Shown in pieces: positions 49,697 to 58,953 of a stretch of DNA of 64,000 bases (the first letter of the stretch is position 1; each line of letters begins with the position of its first letter). Position numbers and translations under genes: made by a program. Source of the stretch: Nonomuraea sp. PA05 (GTDB taxonomy: Bacteria > Actinomycetota > Actinomycetes > Streptosporangiales > Streptosporangiaceae); NCBI RefSeq assembly GCF_008086045.1, contig NZ_VSEY01000017.1, positions 62,001 to 126,000 of the forward strand, read 5' to 3'. The notes under the pieces were generated by a model that did not search any database, was not told where the DNA came from, and saw only the letters and a list, made by a program, of their open reading frames with translations.

Positions 49697-51904
49697 TCAG
49701 AGCAGGGCGTCGATGGTGATGGGGAGTTGGCGGATGCGGCGGCCGGTGGCGTGGAAGACGGCGTTGGCGATGGCGGGTGCCACGCCGACCAGGACGACCT
49801 CGCCGAGGCCTTTGACGCCGATGGGGTCGGCGGTGTTGTCGCGGCCGTCGAGGTAGATGGCTTTGAGCTGGGGGACGTCGGCGTTGACGGGGACGAGGTA
49901 GTCGGCCAGGTTGGCGTTGGTGATCCGGCCGTCGCGGGGGTCGGTGAGGGTGTGTTCGAGCAGGGCGGCGCTGATGCCGCCGACCATGCCGCCGATGGCC
50001 TGGCTGTCGGCGAGTTTGGGGCTGATGATGCGGCCGGCGTCGTAGACGGCGAGCATGCGCCGGATGCGGACCAGGCCGAGCCGCCGGTCGACGGCGACCT
50101 CGGCGAAGACGGCGCCGTAGGCGTACATGGAGGCCTGCGGGCGGGCGGGGGTGTAGGCGCCGTCGGATTCGAGGTGGGTGCGGTTGTTGCGGGTCAGCAG
50201 CTGCTGGTACGTCTCGCCGCGTGCGGGGTTGTTCTTGAGCTGGAGCCGGCCGTCGCGGACGACGACGTCCTCGGGGGCGGCGCCGTGCAGTGGAGATTCC
50301 TCGTCTTCGATGGCGAGCTGGATGGCCTGCTGGCGCAGCTTGTCGCAGCCGTCCTGGACGGTGGATCCGATGCTGGCCATGGTGAGGGAGCCGCCGTGGA
50401 CGGGGGCGGGCGGCAGGATGGTGTCGCCGAGCCGGAAGGTGACCGCGCGGACGGCCAGGCCGAGGGCGTCGGCGGCGATCTGGGTCATGGAGGTGTAGGT
50501 GCCGGGGCCCATGTCGCTGGTGGCCGATTCGACCAGGGCGGTGCCGTCGGCGTTCAGCCGGGCCCGGGCCTGGGCCGGGGCGCGGAGAGTGTCGTAGACG
50601 GCGGAGGCCACGCCGGTGCCGATCAGCCAGTCGCCGTCGCGGGTCTGGCCGGGCTCGGGGTTGCGGCGGCTCCAGCCGAATTCGCGGGCGCCGGTGGTCA
50701 GGCATTCGCGAAGCCGGCGGGTGGAGAACGGCAGGCCGCTGGCCTGGTCGGTGTCGGGTTCGTTGCGCAGGCGAAGCTCGACGGGGTCGATGCCGAGTTC
50801 GTGGGCGAGTTCGTCGATGGCGCTTTCGAGGGGGAAGGCGGCGGTGGAGTAGCCGGGGCCGCGCATCGGGGTGGGCGTGTTCACGTCCAGTGGCACGGTG
50901 CGGTAGGTCTGGCTGACGTTGGGGGTGGTGTAGAGCATCTGACCGGGCGACATGACGCCGCGTTCGCTGAACCGCTCGTAGCGTGAGGTCTCTGAGCGCA
51001 GGTCGTGGGTCATCGCGGTCAGCCGACCGTCACGGTCGCTGCCCACGCGCAGCCTGTACTCACAAGCGGGACGGAACCCGACCCCGGAGTAGAGCTGCCT
51101 ACGCGTCAGCGCGAGCTTGACCGGGCGGCCTACCTCGCGGGCGGCCAAGGCGGCGATCACGGTGTGAGGCCAGCAGCGGGCGGCGTTGCCGAACGCGCCG
51201 CCGACGAACGGCGAGATGACGCGCACGTCGGTGGCGGGGATGCCGAACACGGCGGCGAGCTCGTCGCGGGTGCTCTGCACCCACTGGGTCTTCTCCCACA
51301 CGGTAACCCGGGCGCCGGTCCAGCGGGCGACGGTGGCGTGCAACTCCATCGCGTTGTGGTGGGTGCGCGAGAGCCGGTAGGTCATCTCCAGCTGTACGGG
51401 CGCGGCGTTGAACGCTGCCTCGGCGTCGCCGCGTGTGTAGGCGGCGGGCGGCTCGTTGGGCGGGGCGCCGGTCAGGTCGGTGACCGGCTGCTGGGCGTCG
51501 TAGTCGATCCTCACCAGGCTGGCGGCGTGCTGGGCGGCTTCCAGGGTGGTGGCGACCACGACAGCGACGGGCTGGCCGTGGAAGCGGACCTGATCGTCCT
51601 GGAAGACGTGCAGGCGTTCGCCCGGGAGGTTGAGCGAGCCGGGGTTCGGCCGGTACGGCAGCGTGGGGGCGTTGCGGTGGCTGAGCACCTTCAGCACGCC
51701 GCTTTGGGCTTCGGCGGCGCTGGTGTCGAGGGCCGTAATACGGCCGCGGCCGACACTGCTGGTGACGACGACGGCGTGCAGGATCCCGTCGATGCCGTGT
51801 CCGGCGCCGTGGTCGGCGGCGTAGGTGGCCTGCCCGGTCACCTTCAGCCGGCCGTCCACGCGCGACAACGGCGCGCCGACGGCTTCCTGCGGCTGCGGGC
51901 TCAT
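49697..51904 (-). CDS. Aldehyde oxidoreductase molybdopterin-binding subunit, second copy (PaoC-like)
   Basis: The 735-aa catalytic subunit is clearly paralogous to 46650-48845 with many substitutions. It has SRVDGRLKVTGQATYAADHG, SPFVGGAFGNAARCWPHTVI, ATSDMGPGTYTSMTQIAADA and the complete DPIGVKGLGEVVLVGVAPAI with the canonical Gly-Glu of the active site (the other copy reads Ala-Glu). ATG 51904 overlaps the FAD-subunit stop by 4 bases. It ends the minus-strand paoA-paoB-paoC set that faces the plus-strand set. Confidence 0.93.
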   Translation of the reverse strand: MSPQPQEAVGAPLSRVDGRLKVTGQATYAADHGAGHGIDGILHAVVVTSSVGRGRITALDTSAAEAQSGVLKVLSHRNAPTLPYRPNPGSLNLPGERLHVFQDDQVRFHGQPVAVVVATTLEAAQHAASLVRIDYDAQQPVTDLTGAPPNEPPAAYTRGDAEAAFNAAPVQLEMTYRLSRTHHNAMELHATVARWTGARVTVWEKTQWVQSTRDELAAVFGIPATDVRVISPFVGGAFGNAARCWPHTVIAALAAREVGRPVKLALTRRQLYSGVGFRPACEYRLRVGSDRDGRLTAMTHDLRSETSRYERFSERGVMSPGQMLYTTPNVSQTYRTVPLDVNTPTPMRGPGYSTAAFPLESAIDELAHELGIDPVELRLRNEPDTDQASGLPFSTRRLRECLTTGAREFGWSRRNPEPGQTRDGDWLIGTGVASAVYDTLRAPAQARARLNADGTALVESATSDMGPGTYTSMTQIAADALGLAVRAVTFRLGDTILPPAPVHGGSLTMASIGSTVQDGCDKLRQQAIQLAIEDEESPLHGAAPEDVVVRDGRLQLKNNPARGETYQQLLTRNNRTHLESDGAYTPARPQASMYAYGAVFAEVAVDRRLGLVRIRRMLAVYDAGRIISPKLADSQAIGGMVGGISAALLEHTLTDPRDGRITNANLADYLVPVNADVPQLKAIYLDGRDNTADPIGVKGLGEVVLVGVAPAIANAVFHATGRRIRQLPITIDALL

Positions 51905-52881
51905 GCGGTTCCTCCCACGATGCGGAGCTGGCGTTCGACGGTGCGCTTGAGCAGTTCGACCTTGAACCGGTTGTGGGCGAGCGGGCGGGCGCCGTCGGCG
52001 GCGAGCGCGGCGGCAGCGGTCCACAGCGCGTCGGAGGGGCGCTCGCCGATGAGGTGCCGCTCCACGGCGGGCAGCTTCCACGGCACCGTGCCCACACCGC
52101 CGGCGGCCACCTTCGCCTCGCGGATCGCCCCTGCGCGCAGGTGCAGGGCGACGGCGGCGGAGGTGAGCGCGAACTCATACGACTGCCGGTCACGGACTTT
52201 GAGGTAGCCGGACTTCAGCGGGCGGGGGTGGGGCGGGATCTCCACGGCGGTGATGAGCTCGCCGGGGCGCAGGTCATGTTCGCGGTCCGGCGTGCTGCCG
52301 GGCTGGAGCAGGAAGTCGGCGAGGGGCACGCTGCGTTCGCCGTCCGGGCCGAGCAGGTGCACGGTGGCCTCCAGCGCGGCGAAGGCGACGGCGACGTCGG
52401 AGGGGTGGGTGGCCACGCACGCGTCGGAGGTGCCGAGGATGGCGTGGCTGCGGTTGATGCCCTCAAGGGCCGCGCATCCGGTGCCCGGCCGGCGCTTGTT
52501 GCAGGCGGCGGTGACGTCGCGGAAGTAGGTGCAGCGGGTGCGCTGCATGATGTTGCCGCCGATGGTGGCCATGTTGCGCAGCTGGGCGGACGCGCTCAGC
52601 TCCAGGGCCTGGGAGATGACCGGGTAGCGGGTACGCACCTGGGGGTGGGCGGCGGTGTCGGCCATCCGGGCCAGGGCGCCGATGCGCAGCGCCCCGCGTG
52701 CGGTGACGGTGATCTCGTCCAGGGGCAGGGCGGCGATGTCGACCAGGGCTTCGGGACGTTCGACGGTCTCGCGCATCAGGTCGACGAGCGTCGTGCCGCC
52801 GGCGATGTAGCGTCCGCCGCGCCGGCCCGCGTCGAGCGCCTCACGGGTGGTGGCGGGCTTGGTGAAGGTGAAGGGGTACAT
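51901..52881 (-). CDS. Aldehyde oxidoreductase FAD-binding subunit, second copy (PaoB-like)
   Basis: This 326-aa paralogue of 45676-46653 has GGRYIAGGTTLVDLMRETVE and AQLRNMATIGGNIMQRTRC, the 4Fe-4S-type insertion CTYFRDVTAACNKRRPGTGC, and SGYLKVRDRQSYEFALTSAA near the C-terminal domain. It lies 6 bases after the 2Fe-2S subunit gene and overlaps the molybdenum subunit. Conservation of all FAD and cluster residues suggests both copies make active enzymes, possibly with different aldehyde preference. Confidence 0.92.
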   Translation of the reverse strand: MYPFTFTKPATTREALDAGRRGGRYIAGGTTLVDLMRETVERPEALVDIAALPLDEITVTARGALRIGALARMADTAAHPQVRTRYPVISQALELSASAQLRNMATIGGNIMQRTRCTYFRDVTAACNKRRPGTGCAALEGINRSHAILGTSDACVATHPSDVAVAFAALEATVHLLGPDGERSVPLADFLLQPGSTPDREHDLRPGELITAVEIPPHPRPLKSGYLKVRDRQSYEFALTSAAVALHLRAGAIREAKVAAGGVGTVPWKLPAVERHLIGERPSDALWTAAAALAADGARPLAHNRFKVELLKRTVERQLRIVGGTA

Positions 52882-52887
52882 GGCCGC

Positions 52888-53538
52888 TCACTTCCGGCCC
52901 GCGGCCTGCTGGACCGCGCGCACGATCTTGGTGTAGCAGCCGCAGCGGCAGATGTTGCCGCTCATCCACTCCCGGATCTCCGCATCGGAGCCGGTGCGGC
53001 CCTCCTTGATGCAGCCGGCGCCGGACATGATCTGGCCCGGGGTGCAGTAGCCGCACTGGAAGGCGTCCTGGTCGATGAACGCCTGCTGCAGCGGGTGCAG
53101 CCGGTCGCCGTCCGCCAGACCCTCGATGGTGGTGACCTTCGCGCCGTCCAGCCGTACGGCCAGGGTGAGGCAGGCGTTGACCCGCCGCCCGTCGACCAGG
53201 ACGGTGCACGCCCCGCAGGCGCCGGCGTCGCAGCCCTTCTTGGTGCCGGGCAAGCCGAGGTGCTCGCGCAGCAGGTCCAGCAGCGACGTGCGGTTGTCGA
53301 CCATCGTGGTGTGCCGGTCGCCGTTGACCGACAGCGTCACTCTGCTGGTAGGCGGCGTCTCGGCGGCCGCGCCGGGCGTGTGCGTGGCGGCTGCGGCGGG
53401 CGTCGTGGCCAGACCTGCGGTCGCGGCGACGCCACCGGCAGCGGTGCTGGTCGCGATGAACGTGCGCCGTGACAGGGCGGTCGCGGATCCCTCGTCGGGG
53501 GCGACGGTCGGCGCGGGGAGTTCGGTAGACACGGCCAC
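52888..53538 (-). CDS. Aldehyde oxidoreductase 2Fe-2S subunit, second copy (PaoA-like), Tat-exported
   Basis: The 216-aa product has twin-arginine signal SRRTFIATSTAAGGVAATAG, ferredoxin motif CDAGACGACTVLVDG and C-terminal cluster motifs QCGYCTPGQIMSG and CRCGCYTKIV. GTG start at 53538. First gene of the minus-strand pao set. The regulator at 53818-54720 lies upstream on the same strand, 279 bases away, so transcription may be linked; the gap holds no ORF with support. Confidence 0.92.
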   Translation of the reverse strand: MAVSTELPAPTVAPDEGSATALSRRTFIATSTAAGGVAATAGLATTPAAAATHTPGAAAETPPTSRVTLSVNGDRHTTMVDNRTSLLDLLREHLGLPGTKKGCDAGACGACTVLVDGRRVNACLTLAVRLDGAKVTTIEGLADGDRLHPLQQAFIDQDAFQCGYCTPGQIMSGAGCIKEGRTGSDAEIREWMSGNICRCGCYTKIVRAVQQAAGRK

Positions 53539-53817
53539 TCTCTCGTTGCGGTGGAGGGGGGTCAGTGGTCGTGCGCGGGCTAGGCCGAAGCTGGGGCGAT
53601 GGCGCGGACAGTGGGTGTGGCGGAAGCCTCACCGTTGATGAATTCATGGGGCGGGGGCTTGTGCAAGGCGCGGCTTGACACCGTGGCCGGGACGGTGGCC
53701 AACCGCACCGTCAGATTGGCGGCTCAGCCGCTCTCGTGGCAGGGCGTGCTGTGCAGGGGAGCGGCATTCAGGGGAATGGCACAGCCCCCTCACGTTTTCC
53801 GGAGTCGAGGACGCGAG

Positions 53818-54720
53818 TCAGGACCGGGCGCGATGCTGCCTTTCAGCCTTGGCGGAGGTCTCGGGCGCGGTCAGGTCGAGCAGCAGCATCGCGTCGTAGT
53901 CGGGGGTGCCGGGCTCGGCGACGTAGACGCCCAGGCGCTGGCCAGGGGTGCCGTCCAGGTTCATGGATTGGGCGCTGAGGGTGATGGTGCCCACGTGCGG
54001 GTGGTGGAAGGTCTTGTGGACGGGTTTGCGGCCGGTCACGTCATAGCGTTCCCAGAGCTTGGCGAAGTCGGGGCTCTTCAGGAGCAGTTCGCCGACGATG
54101 CCAGACAGATCGGGCGCGTCCGGAGCAGTGCCGGCCTGGGCGCGAAGCCGGGCGACGCAACCGCGGATCTGCTGGCCCCAGTCGGGGAACAACTCGCGTG
54201 CGGCCGGGTGCAGGAACAGGTAGCGGGCGAGGTTGCGCTGCTTGAGCGGCCAGTCGTCCAGTCCCGCGTACAGGGCGAGCCCGCCGGGATTACACGCGAG
54301 GAAGTCCCAGCTGCGGCTGATGATGTAGGCAGGGGCGGGGCGCAAGGTCTGCAGGAGCAGCTTCAGGTGGGGACGTACGGTGCGGCTGGGTGGCGGCGGC
54401 GGCTCGGCGGCGTAGTGAGCGGCGCGGGCGGCCAGCTCGCGCAGGTGCTGATGCTCCTCGTCGTCGAGCTGGAGGGCGCGCGCGAGCGCGTCGATCACCG
54501 AAGGGCTGGGCCGGGTCTCCTTGCCACGCTCGAGACGGACGTAGTAGTCGATGCTGATGCCCGACAGGGTGGCCAGCTCTTCCCGGCGCAGCCCCGGGGT
54601 CCGGCGTAGCCCGGTGCCAGTGGACAGGCCCACCTGCTCGGGGCTGGTCTGGGTACGGCGGGCGCGCAGGAACCGGCCCAGCTCGGTATCGCTGCTGCTG
54701 GTGGTGCGCTGAGGTGCCAT
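53818..54720 (-). CDS. XRE-family regulator with MmyB-like domain, second copy
   Basis: The 300-aa product has HTH TPGLRREELATLSGISIDYY VRLERGKE (~residues 35-62) and an MmyB-type domain (SWDFLACNPGGLALYAGLDD, HKTFHHPHVGTITLSAQSMN, VYVAEPGTPDYDAMLL). It is paralogous to 41951-42868. The frame is open to 54930, but ATG 54720 gives the normal family N-terminus. It is divergent to the aldo/keto reductase operon, whose leader carries a perfect palindrome (54933-54953) that is a good candidate for its operator. Confidence 0.9.
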   Translation of the reverse strand: MAPQRTTSSSDTELGRFLRARRTQTSPEQVGLSTGTGLRRTPGLRREELATLSGISIDYYVRLERGKETRPSPSVIDALARALQLDDEEHQHLRELAARAAHYAAEPPPPPSRTVRPHLKLLLQTLRPAPAYIISRSWDFLACNPGGLALYAGLDDWPLKQRNLARYLFLHPAARELFPDWGQQIRGCVARLRAQAGTAPDAPDLSGIVGELLLKSPDFAKLWERYDVTGRKPVHKTFHHPHVGTITLSAQSMNLDGTPGQRLGVYVAEPGTPDYDAMLLLDLTAPETSAKAERQHRARS

Positions 54721-54932
54721 GCCTTCAGTCTCACACCACGCCGGCGTGCTCGGTGGCCAGGTGGGGGGCCGTGTCATTACCCCGAACGCCGCTCCCCGGC
54801 AGGACCCGGCCTGGCACCAGGAGCTGGCAAGACGCGAAGGTGAATGCCGGGGAAAACCCCACGTGTCCGCTTCTGGGTGGTGTCGCCGGCTGCCCTGCCA
54901 CCCCACCCCGGACGCCCACGAAGGGCGCATGA

Positions 54933-54953
54933 AATATTACTTTTAGTAATATT
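54933..54953. promoter_or_regulatory. Perfect AT-rich palindrome before the aldo/keto reductase gene
   Basis: AATATTAC-tttta-GTAATATT, 8-base arms with a 5-base centre, striking in this high-GC DNA. It ends 15 bases before ATG 54969 and touches the ribosome site, so a bound regulator would block transcription or translation of the operon. The adjacent divergent XRE gene is the likely source. Confidence 0.7.
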
Positions 54954-54968
54954 GGATTGGAGAACCTG

Positions 54969-55946
54969 ATGAAGCACATCATGCTGGGCGGTCTGGAGGT
55001 CTCCCGCATCGGCCTGGGCGCGATGGGCATGTCCCACGGTTACACCGGCGCCGGCACCGACGACGCCGAGTCCATCCGCACGATTCATCGGGCCTTGGAA
55101 CTGGGCGTCACGCTGATCGACACCGCTGAGATCTATGGCCCCTACACCAACGAGGAACTCCTCGGCCGAGCCTTGAAGGGCCGCCGCGACCAGGTCGTGC
55201 TCGCCACCAAGTTCGGCCTGGTCTCTCATGTCGGCGATGGCCCCTGGAATCTCGACAGCAGTCCCGCCAACATCCGCACCGCCGTCGAGGGTTCGCTCCA
55301 GCGGCTGGGCACCGACCACATCGACCTGTACTACCAGCACCGTGTCGACCCCAACGTGCCGATCGAGGACACCATCGGCGCGGTCGCCGACCTCGTCCAG
55401 CAGGGCAAGGTCCGTCACATCGGCCTGTCCGAGGCCGGCCCGGAGACCATCCGCCGCGCTCACGCCGCACACCCGGTCACCGCCGTGCAGTCGGAGTACT
55501 CGCTGTGGACCCGCGGCCTGGAGAAGCGGGTGCTGCCGCTGCTGCGCGAGCTGGGCATCGGGCTGGTGCCGTTCTCGCCGCTGGGGCGTGGCTTCCTGAC
55601 CGGGAAGATCCGCTCCGCCGACGGCTTCGCCGAGGATGACTTCCGCCACGGTAACCCGCGCTTTTCCGGTGAGAACTTCCAGCGCAACCTGCGCATCGTC
55701 GACGAGGTCGAAGCCGTCGCCGCCGCGGCGGGCGCCACGCCGGGCCAGGTTGCGCTGGCTTGGCTGCTGGCCCAGGGCGACGACATCGCCCCCATCCCCG
55801 GCACCAAGCGCGTCAGCCGGGTGGAGGAGAACACCGCCGCCGACGGCATCCAGCTGACCACACGGCAGATCGACCAGCTCTCCAGCCTCCCGCCGGCCGC
55901 GGGTGACACTCACCCCGAATCCGGCCTGCGGATGATGGAGCGCTGA
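54969..55946 (+). CDS. Aldo/keto reductase
   Basis: This 325-aa NADPH-dependent TIM-barrel oxidoreductase has the catalytic tetrad in order: Asp/Tyr in LIDTAEIYGPYTNEELLGRA, Lys in VVLATKFGLV and His in DLYYQHRVD, with C-terminal cofactor loop IPGTKRVSRVEEN. Closest in style to the AKR11/13 (YajO/IolS-like) groups. ATG 54969 has GGAG at 54960; a TTG at 54957 is an alternative. First gene of an operon with a zinc dehydrogenase, a second aldo/keto reductase and a flavodoxin. These enzymes detoxify or reduce aldehydes and ketones; the real substrate is unknown. Confidence 0.92.
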   Translation: MKHIMLGGLEVSRIGLGAMGMSHGYTGAGTDDAESIRTIHRALELGVTLIDTAEIYGPYTNEELLGRALKGRRDQVVLATKFGLVSHVGDGPWNLDSSPANIRTAVEGSLQRLGTDHIDLYYQHRVDPNVPIEDTIGAVADLVQQGKVRHIGLSEAGPETIRRAHAAHPVTAVQSEYSLWTRGLEKRVLPLLRELGIGLVPFSPLGRGFLTGKIRSADGFAEDDFRHGNPRFSGENFQRNLRIVDEVEAVAAAAGATPGQVALAWLLAQGDDIAPIPGTKRVSRVEENTAADGIQLTTRQIDQLSSLPPAAGDTHPESGLRMMER

Positions 55947-55971
55947 CCCCACCGGTATTGAGGAGTACCTC

Positions 55972-57006
55972 ATGCGTGCAGCCGTCATGTACGGCGCCGG
56001 CGACGTCCGCGTCGAAGACCGGCCCGATCCGAAGATCCAGCAACCCGCCGACGCGATCGTCCGCGTCGTGTTGTCCTGTGTGTGCGGCAGCGACCTGTGG
56101 CCATATGCGTCCATGCCCGCCACCGGCACCGGCCGCCCGATGGGACACGAGTTCCTCGGCGTCGTCGAGGACACCGGCGCCGACGTCGCGACCCTCAAGG
56201 CGGGTGACCTGGTCGTCACGCCGTTCACCTACTGCGACAACGCCTGCGACTTCTGCCGCAAGAACCTGCACTCCTCCTGCCGCCACGGCGGCCGCTACGG
56301 CCTGGACGGCGTCGACGGCGGGCAGGGCGAAGCCGTCCGCGTCCCGCTGGCCGACGGGACCTTGGTCAAGCTGCCCGTGAAGGAGACCTCGCCGCTGCTT
56401 CCGTCCTTGCTGACCCTGTCGGACGTGCTGTGCACCGGCCACCACGGCGCCGTCACCGCCGGGGTGCGCCGCGGTGACCGGGTCGTGGTCATCGGCGATG
56501 GCGCGGTCGGCCTGTCCGCCGTGATCGCCGCCAAGCGCCTGGGCGCCGAGCAGATCGTCCTCATGGGACGCCACACCGACCGGACCGACCTGGGCCGCGA
56601 CTTCGGCGCCACCGACGTTGTCGCCGAACGCGGCGAGCAAGCCGCGGCCACGGTGCGCGAGCTGACCGGCGGCGACGGCGCCGACCGCGTCATCGAAGCC
56701 GTCGGCACCCCGCAGAGCCTGCAGACCGCCCTGGGCGCCGTCATCGACGGCGGCACGATCAGCCGCCTGGGCGTGCCGCAGTACGAGCAGGGCCCGCTCG
56801 GCTTCGACCTGATCATGCGCAACATCACCCTGACCGGCGGAGCCGCCCCGGCCCGCGCCTACATCGAAGAGCTCATGCCCGACATCCTGAACGGCGCCAT
56901 CGAGCCGGGCCGCGTCTTCGACCGCACGATCGGTCTCCAGGAGGTCCCCGACGCCTACCGTGCCATGGCCGAACGCCGTGCGCTCAAGGTCCTCATCCGC
57001 CCCTGA
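55972..57006 (+). CDS. Zinc-dependent medium-chain alcohol dehydrogenase, second copy
   Basis: This 344-aa MDR enzyme is paralogous to 43958-44980. It has zinc site SCVCGSDLWPYAS and GHEFLGVVED, structural loop CDNACDFCRKNLHSSC and Rossmann motif VVVIGDGAVGLSAVIAAKRL. The insert RYGLDGVDGGQGEAVRVPLA is typical of actinobacterial zinc dehydrogenases of this subgroup. ATG 55972 has a GAGGAG ribosome site and lies 25 bases after the aldo/keto reductase stop. Confidence 0.92.
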   Translation: MRAAVMYGAGDVRVEDRPDPKIQQPADAIVRVVLSCVCGSDLWPYASMPATGTGRPMGHEFLGVVEDTGADVATLKAGDLVVTPFTYCDNACDFCRKNLHSSCRHGGRYGLDGVDGGQGEAVRVPLADGTLVKLPVKETSPLLPSLLTLSDVLCTGHHGAVTAGVRRGDRVVVIGDGAVGLSAVIAAKRLGAEQIVLMGRHTDRTDLGRDFGATDVVAERGEQAAATVRELTGGDGADRVIEAVGTPQSLQTALGAVIDGGTISRLGVPQYEQGPLGFDLIMRNITLTGGAAPARAYIEELMPDILNGAIEPGRVFDRTIGLQEVPDAYRAMAERRALKVLIRP

Positions 57007-57060
57007 GCAAGGCGCCAACGCCTCTGCGCAGTCCCGGCATCCATGACGAAAGGCCATCGC

Positions 57061-57909
57061 ATGCAGTCCGTCACGCTGAACAACGGCGTCGAGATGCCGA
57101 TCCTCGGCTTCGGTGTGTTCCAGATCCCGCCGGAGCAGACCGAGCAGGCCGTCACCGACGCCCTGGCCGCCGGCTACCGGCTGCTGGACACCGCCGCCGC
57201 CTACCGCAACGAAGAAGCCGTCGGCCGCGCGATCAAGAGCAGCGGCATCGCGCGCGAGGAACTGTTCGTCACCACCAAGCTGTGGGTTCAAGACGCCGGC
57301 GAGGACCACACCAAGCGCGCCTTCGACGCCTCGCTGCGCAAGCTCGGCCTGGATTACCTCGACCTGTACCTGATGCACCAGCCCTTCGGCGACGTCTACA
57401 GCCAGTGGCGGGCCATGCAGGACCTCCACCGCCAGGGCCGCATCCGCGCGATCGGCGTCTCCAACTTCTATCCCGACCGGCTCGTGGACCTCATCGACCA
57501 CAACGACGTCACCCCCGCGGTGAACCAGATCGAGACCCACCCGTTCTTCCAGCGCACCGCCGACCAGGAGATCATGCGCGAGCGCGGCGTCCAAATCGAG
57601 TCGTGGGGCCCGTTCGCCGAAGGCAAGAACAACCTGTTCGCCGATCCGCTGCTGAGCAAGGTCGCCGATGCGCACGGCAAGTCGGTGCCGCAGGTCGTGC
57701 TGCGCTGGCTCATCCAGCGAGGCGTCGTCGTGATCCCCAAGTCGGTGCGCCCCGACCGGATGGCGCATAACATCGACGTTCTCGACTTCGAGCTCACCGA
57801 CGATGAGATGGCCCGCATCGCCACCATGGACACCGGAAACTCGCTGTTCTTCGACCACCGCGACCCGGCCATGGTCAGCCAGCTCGGCCACATACGCGTC
57901 AACGACTGA
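57061..57909 (+). CDS. Aldo/keto reductase, AKR5-type (2,5-diketogluconate reductase-like)
   Basis: This 282-aa TIM-barrel reductase has NGVEMPILGFGVFQIPPEQT at the N-terminus, catalytic Asp/Tyr in LLDTAAAYRNEEAVGRAIKS, Lys in LFVTTKLWVQD and His in DLYLMHQPFGD, the substrate-loop AVNQIETHPFFQ and C-terminal IPKSVRPDRMAHN for the NADPH 2'-phosphate. ATG 57061 has a GAAAGG site; ATG 57043 is in frame. It belongs to the same operon as the two preceding genes and the flavodoxin-like gene after it. Confidence 0.92.
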   Translation: MQSVTLNNGVEMPILGFGVFQIPPEQTEQAVTDALAAGYRLLDTAAAYRNEEAVGRAIKSSGIAREELFVTTKLWVQDAGEDHTKRAFDASLRKLGLDYLDLYLMHQPFGDVYSQWRAMQDLHRQGRIRAIGVSNFYPDRLVDLIDHNDVTPAVNQIETHPFFQRTADQEIMRERGVQIESWGPFAEGKNNLFADPLLSKVADAHGKSVPQVVLRWLIQRGVVVIPKSVRPDRMAHNIDVLDFELTDDEMARIATMDTGNSLFFDHRDPAMVSQLGHIRVND

Positions 57910-58015
57910 CAGGCGCATGCGCACTGCGCCGCCGCCGATCGCCCCGGTGCGATCCCCTGCGCCGCGCGCAGCGGCGATGACCAGCTCTGCATTCCTCACC
58001 CCACCGGAGCATGTG

Positions 58016-58867
58016 ATGACGAACCGCGGCGACGATCACACCGTCGCGCTGGAATGACGCTCGCTCCTGCGCAACGCGTTCCTGGCCGCAGGGGCCGTGA
58101 TGGCCGGCGTCCCGATCCTCGGTTGCGCCTCCTCTCCGCCCGCCCGGCCCAATTCCGCCCCGGCCAACCAGCCCACCCGCTCCAGCCCGGCCGCCAGGCC
58201 CGTCCTGCTGGCCTACTTCTCCCGGGCGGGAGAGAACTACTACTACGGAGGACGCCGCGACCTTCAGGTCGGCAACACCGAAGTGCTCGCCCGGATGATC
58301 AGCAGGCGTCTGGACTGCGAGGTCCACCGCATCCAGCCCGCCGACCCCTATCCGGACGACTACGAGGAGACCGTCGCACGCAACAAGCGCGAGCAGGACG
58401 CCGACGCCCGCCCGGCCATCGCCGGTCCGCTGCCCGCGATCGATCGCTACGGCACGGTGCTGCTGGGCAGCCCCATCTGGAACGTCCGCGCACCTATGAT
58501 CATGACGACGTTCACCGAGGCCCTCGACCTGCGTGGCAAGACCGTCGTCCCGTTCACCACCCACGCCATGAGCGGCCTGGGAACCACGGCGGCCGACTAC
58601 GCCGCCACCTGCGTCGGCGCGACCATCGCCGAAGGCCTCGCCATCCGCGGCGAAAAGGTCAACGATGCCGACGCCGCCGTCGAGGCATGGCTGCAGCGCC
58701 TCCAGTTGCCCGTCGGGGTAAGACCGAAGAGAACGCTGGCACTGTCAAAGGTCTGCGCTTCTGGCCACCTCGGCGAGCTCCTGAAACCGCAGGTAGGTGG
58801 CCATGTGAGGTCTTCTCAGTGTCATAGCTTGGCGTCGTCCGTTGTCATAGCTCTGCGTTTTCGCTGA
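58016..58867 (+). pseudogene. Flavodoxin-type protein with a stop codon in its Tat signal and a foreign 3' end
   Basis: From ATG 58016 (GGAG site) the product starts TNRGDDHTVALE, then TGA (58055-58057) stands exactly where the first Arg of a twin-arginine signal would be: x-R-S-L-L-R-N-A-F-L-A-A-G-A. One CGA-to-TGA change explains it. The rest is intact: lipobox-like ILGCASSP, flavodoxin FMN loop AYFSRAGENYYYGGRRDLQV GNTE and LLGSPIWNVRAPMIMTTFTE, catalytic-side TTHAMSGLG. Translation could restart at ATG 58097, giving a protein without a full signal. After WLQRLQLP the C-terminus continues into ~48 unrelated residues, so the native end has been replaced. Confidence 0.75.
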
Positions 58868-58869
58868 CA
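58820..58869. repeat. Direct repeat TGTCATAGCT and nearby dyad
   Basis: TGTCATAGCT occurs at 58820-58829 and 58843-58852, 23 bases apart in the same orientation. TTGTCA (58842-58847) is mirrored by TGACAA (58864-58869). They lie where flavodoxin similarity ends and may be a recombination scar or protein-binding site. Confidence 0.4.
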
Positions 58870-58953
58870 ACGTGCCTGCGCGTCACAATCCGCAGGAGCC
58901 ATGGACAGGGTCCCAGAAGCCGGCCCGAGAGTCACGGTCTGCATCCATCCGTA

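Noticed and set aside
49727..53472. Two long plus-strand ORFs opposite the second pao set
   Set aside because: Antisense of strongly conserved molybdenum-enzyme subunits.
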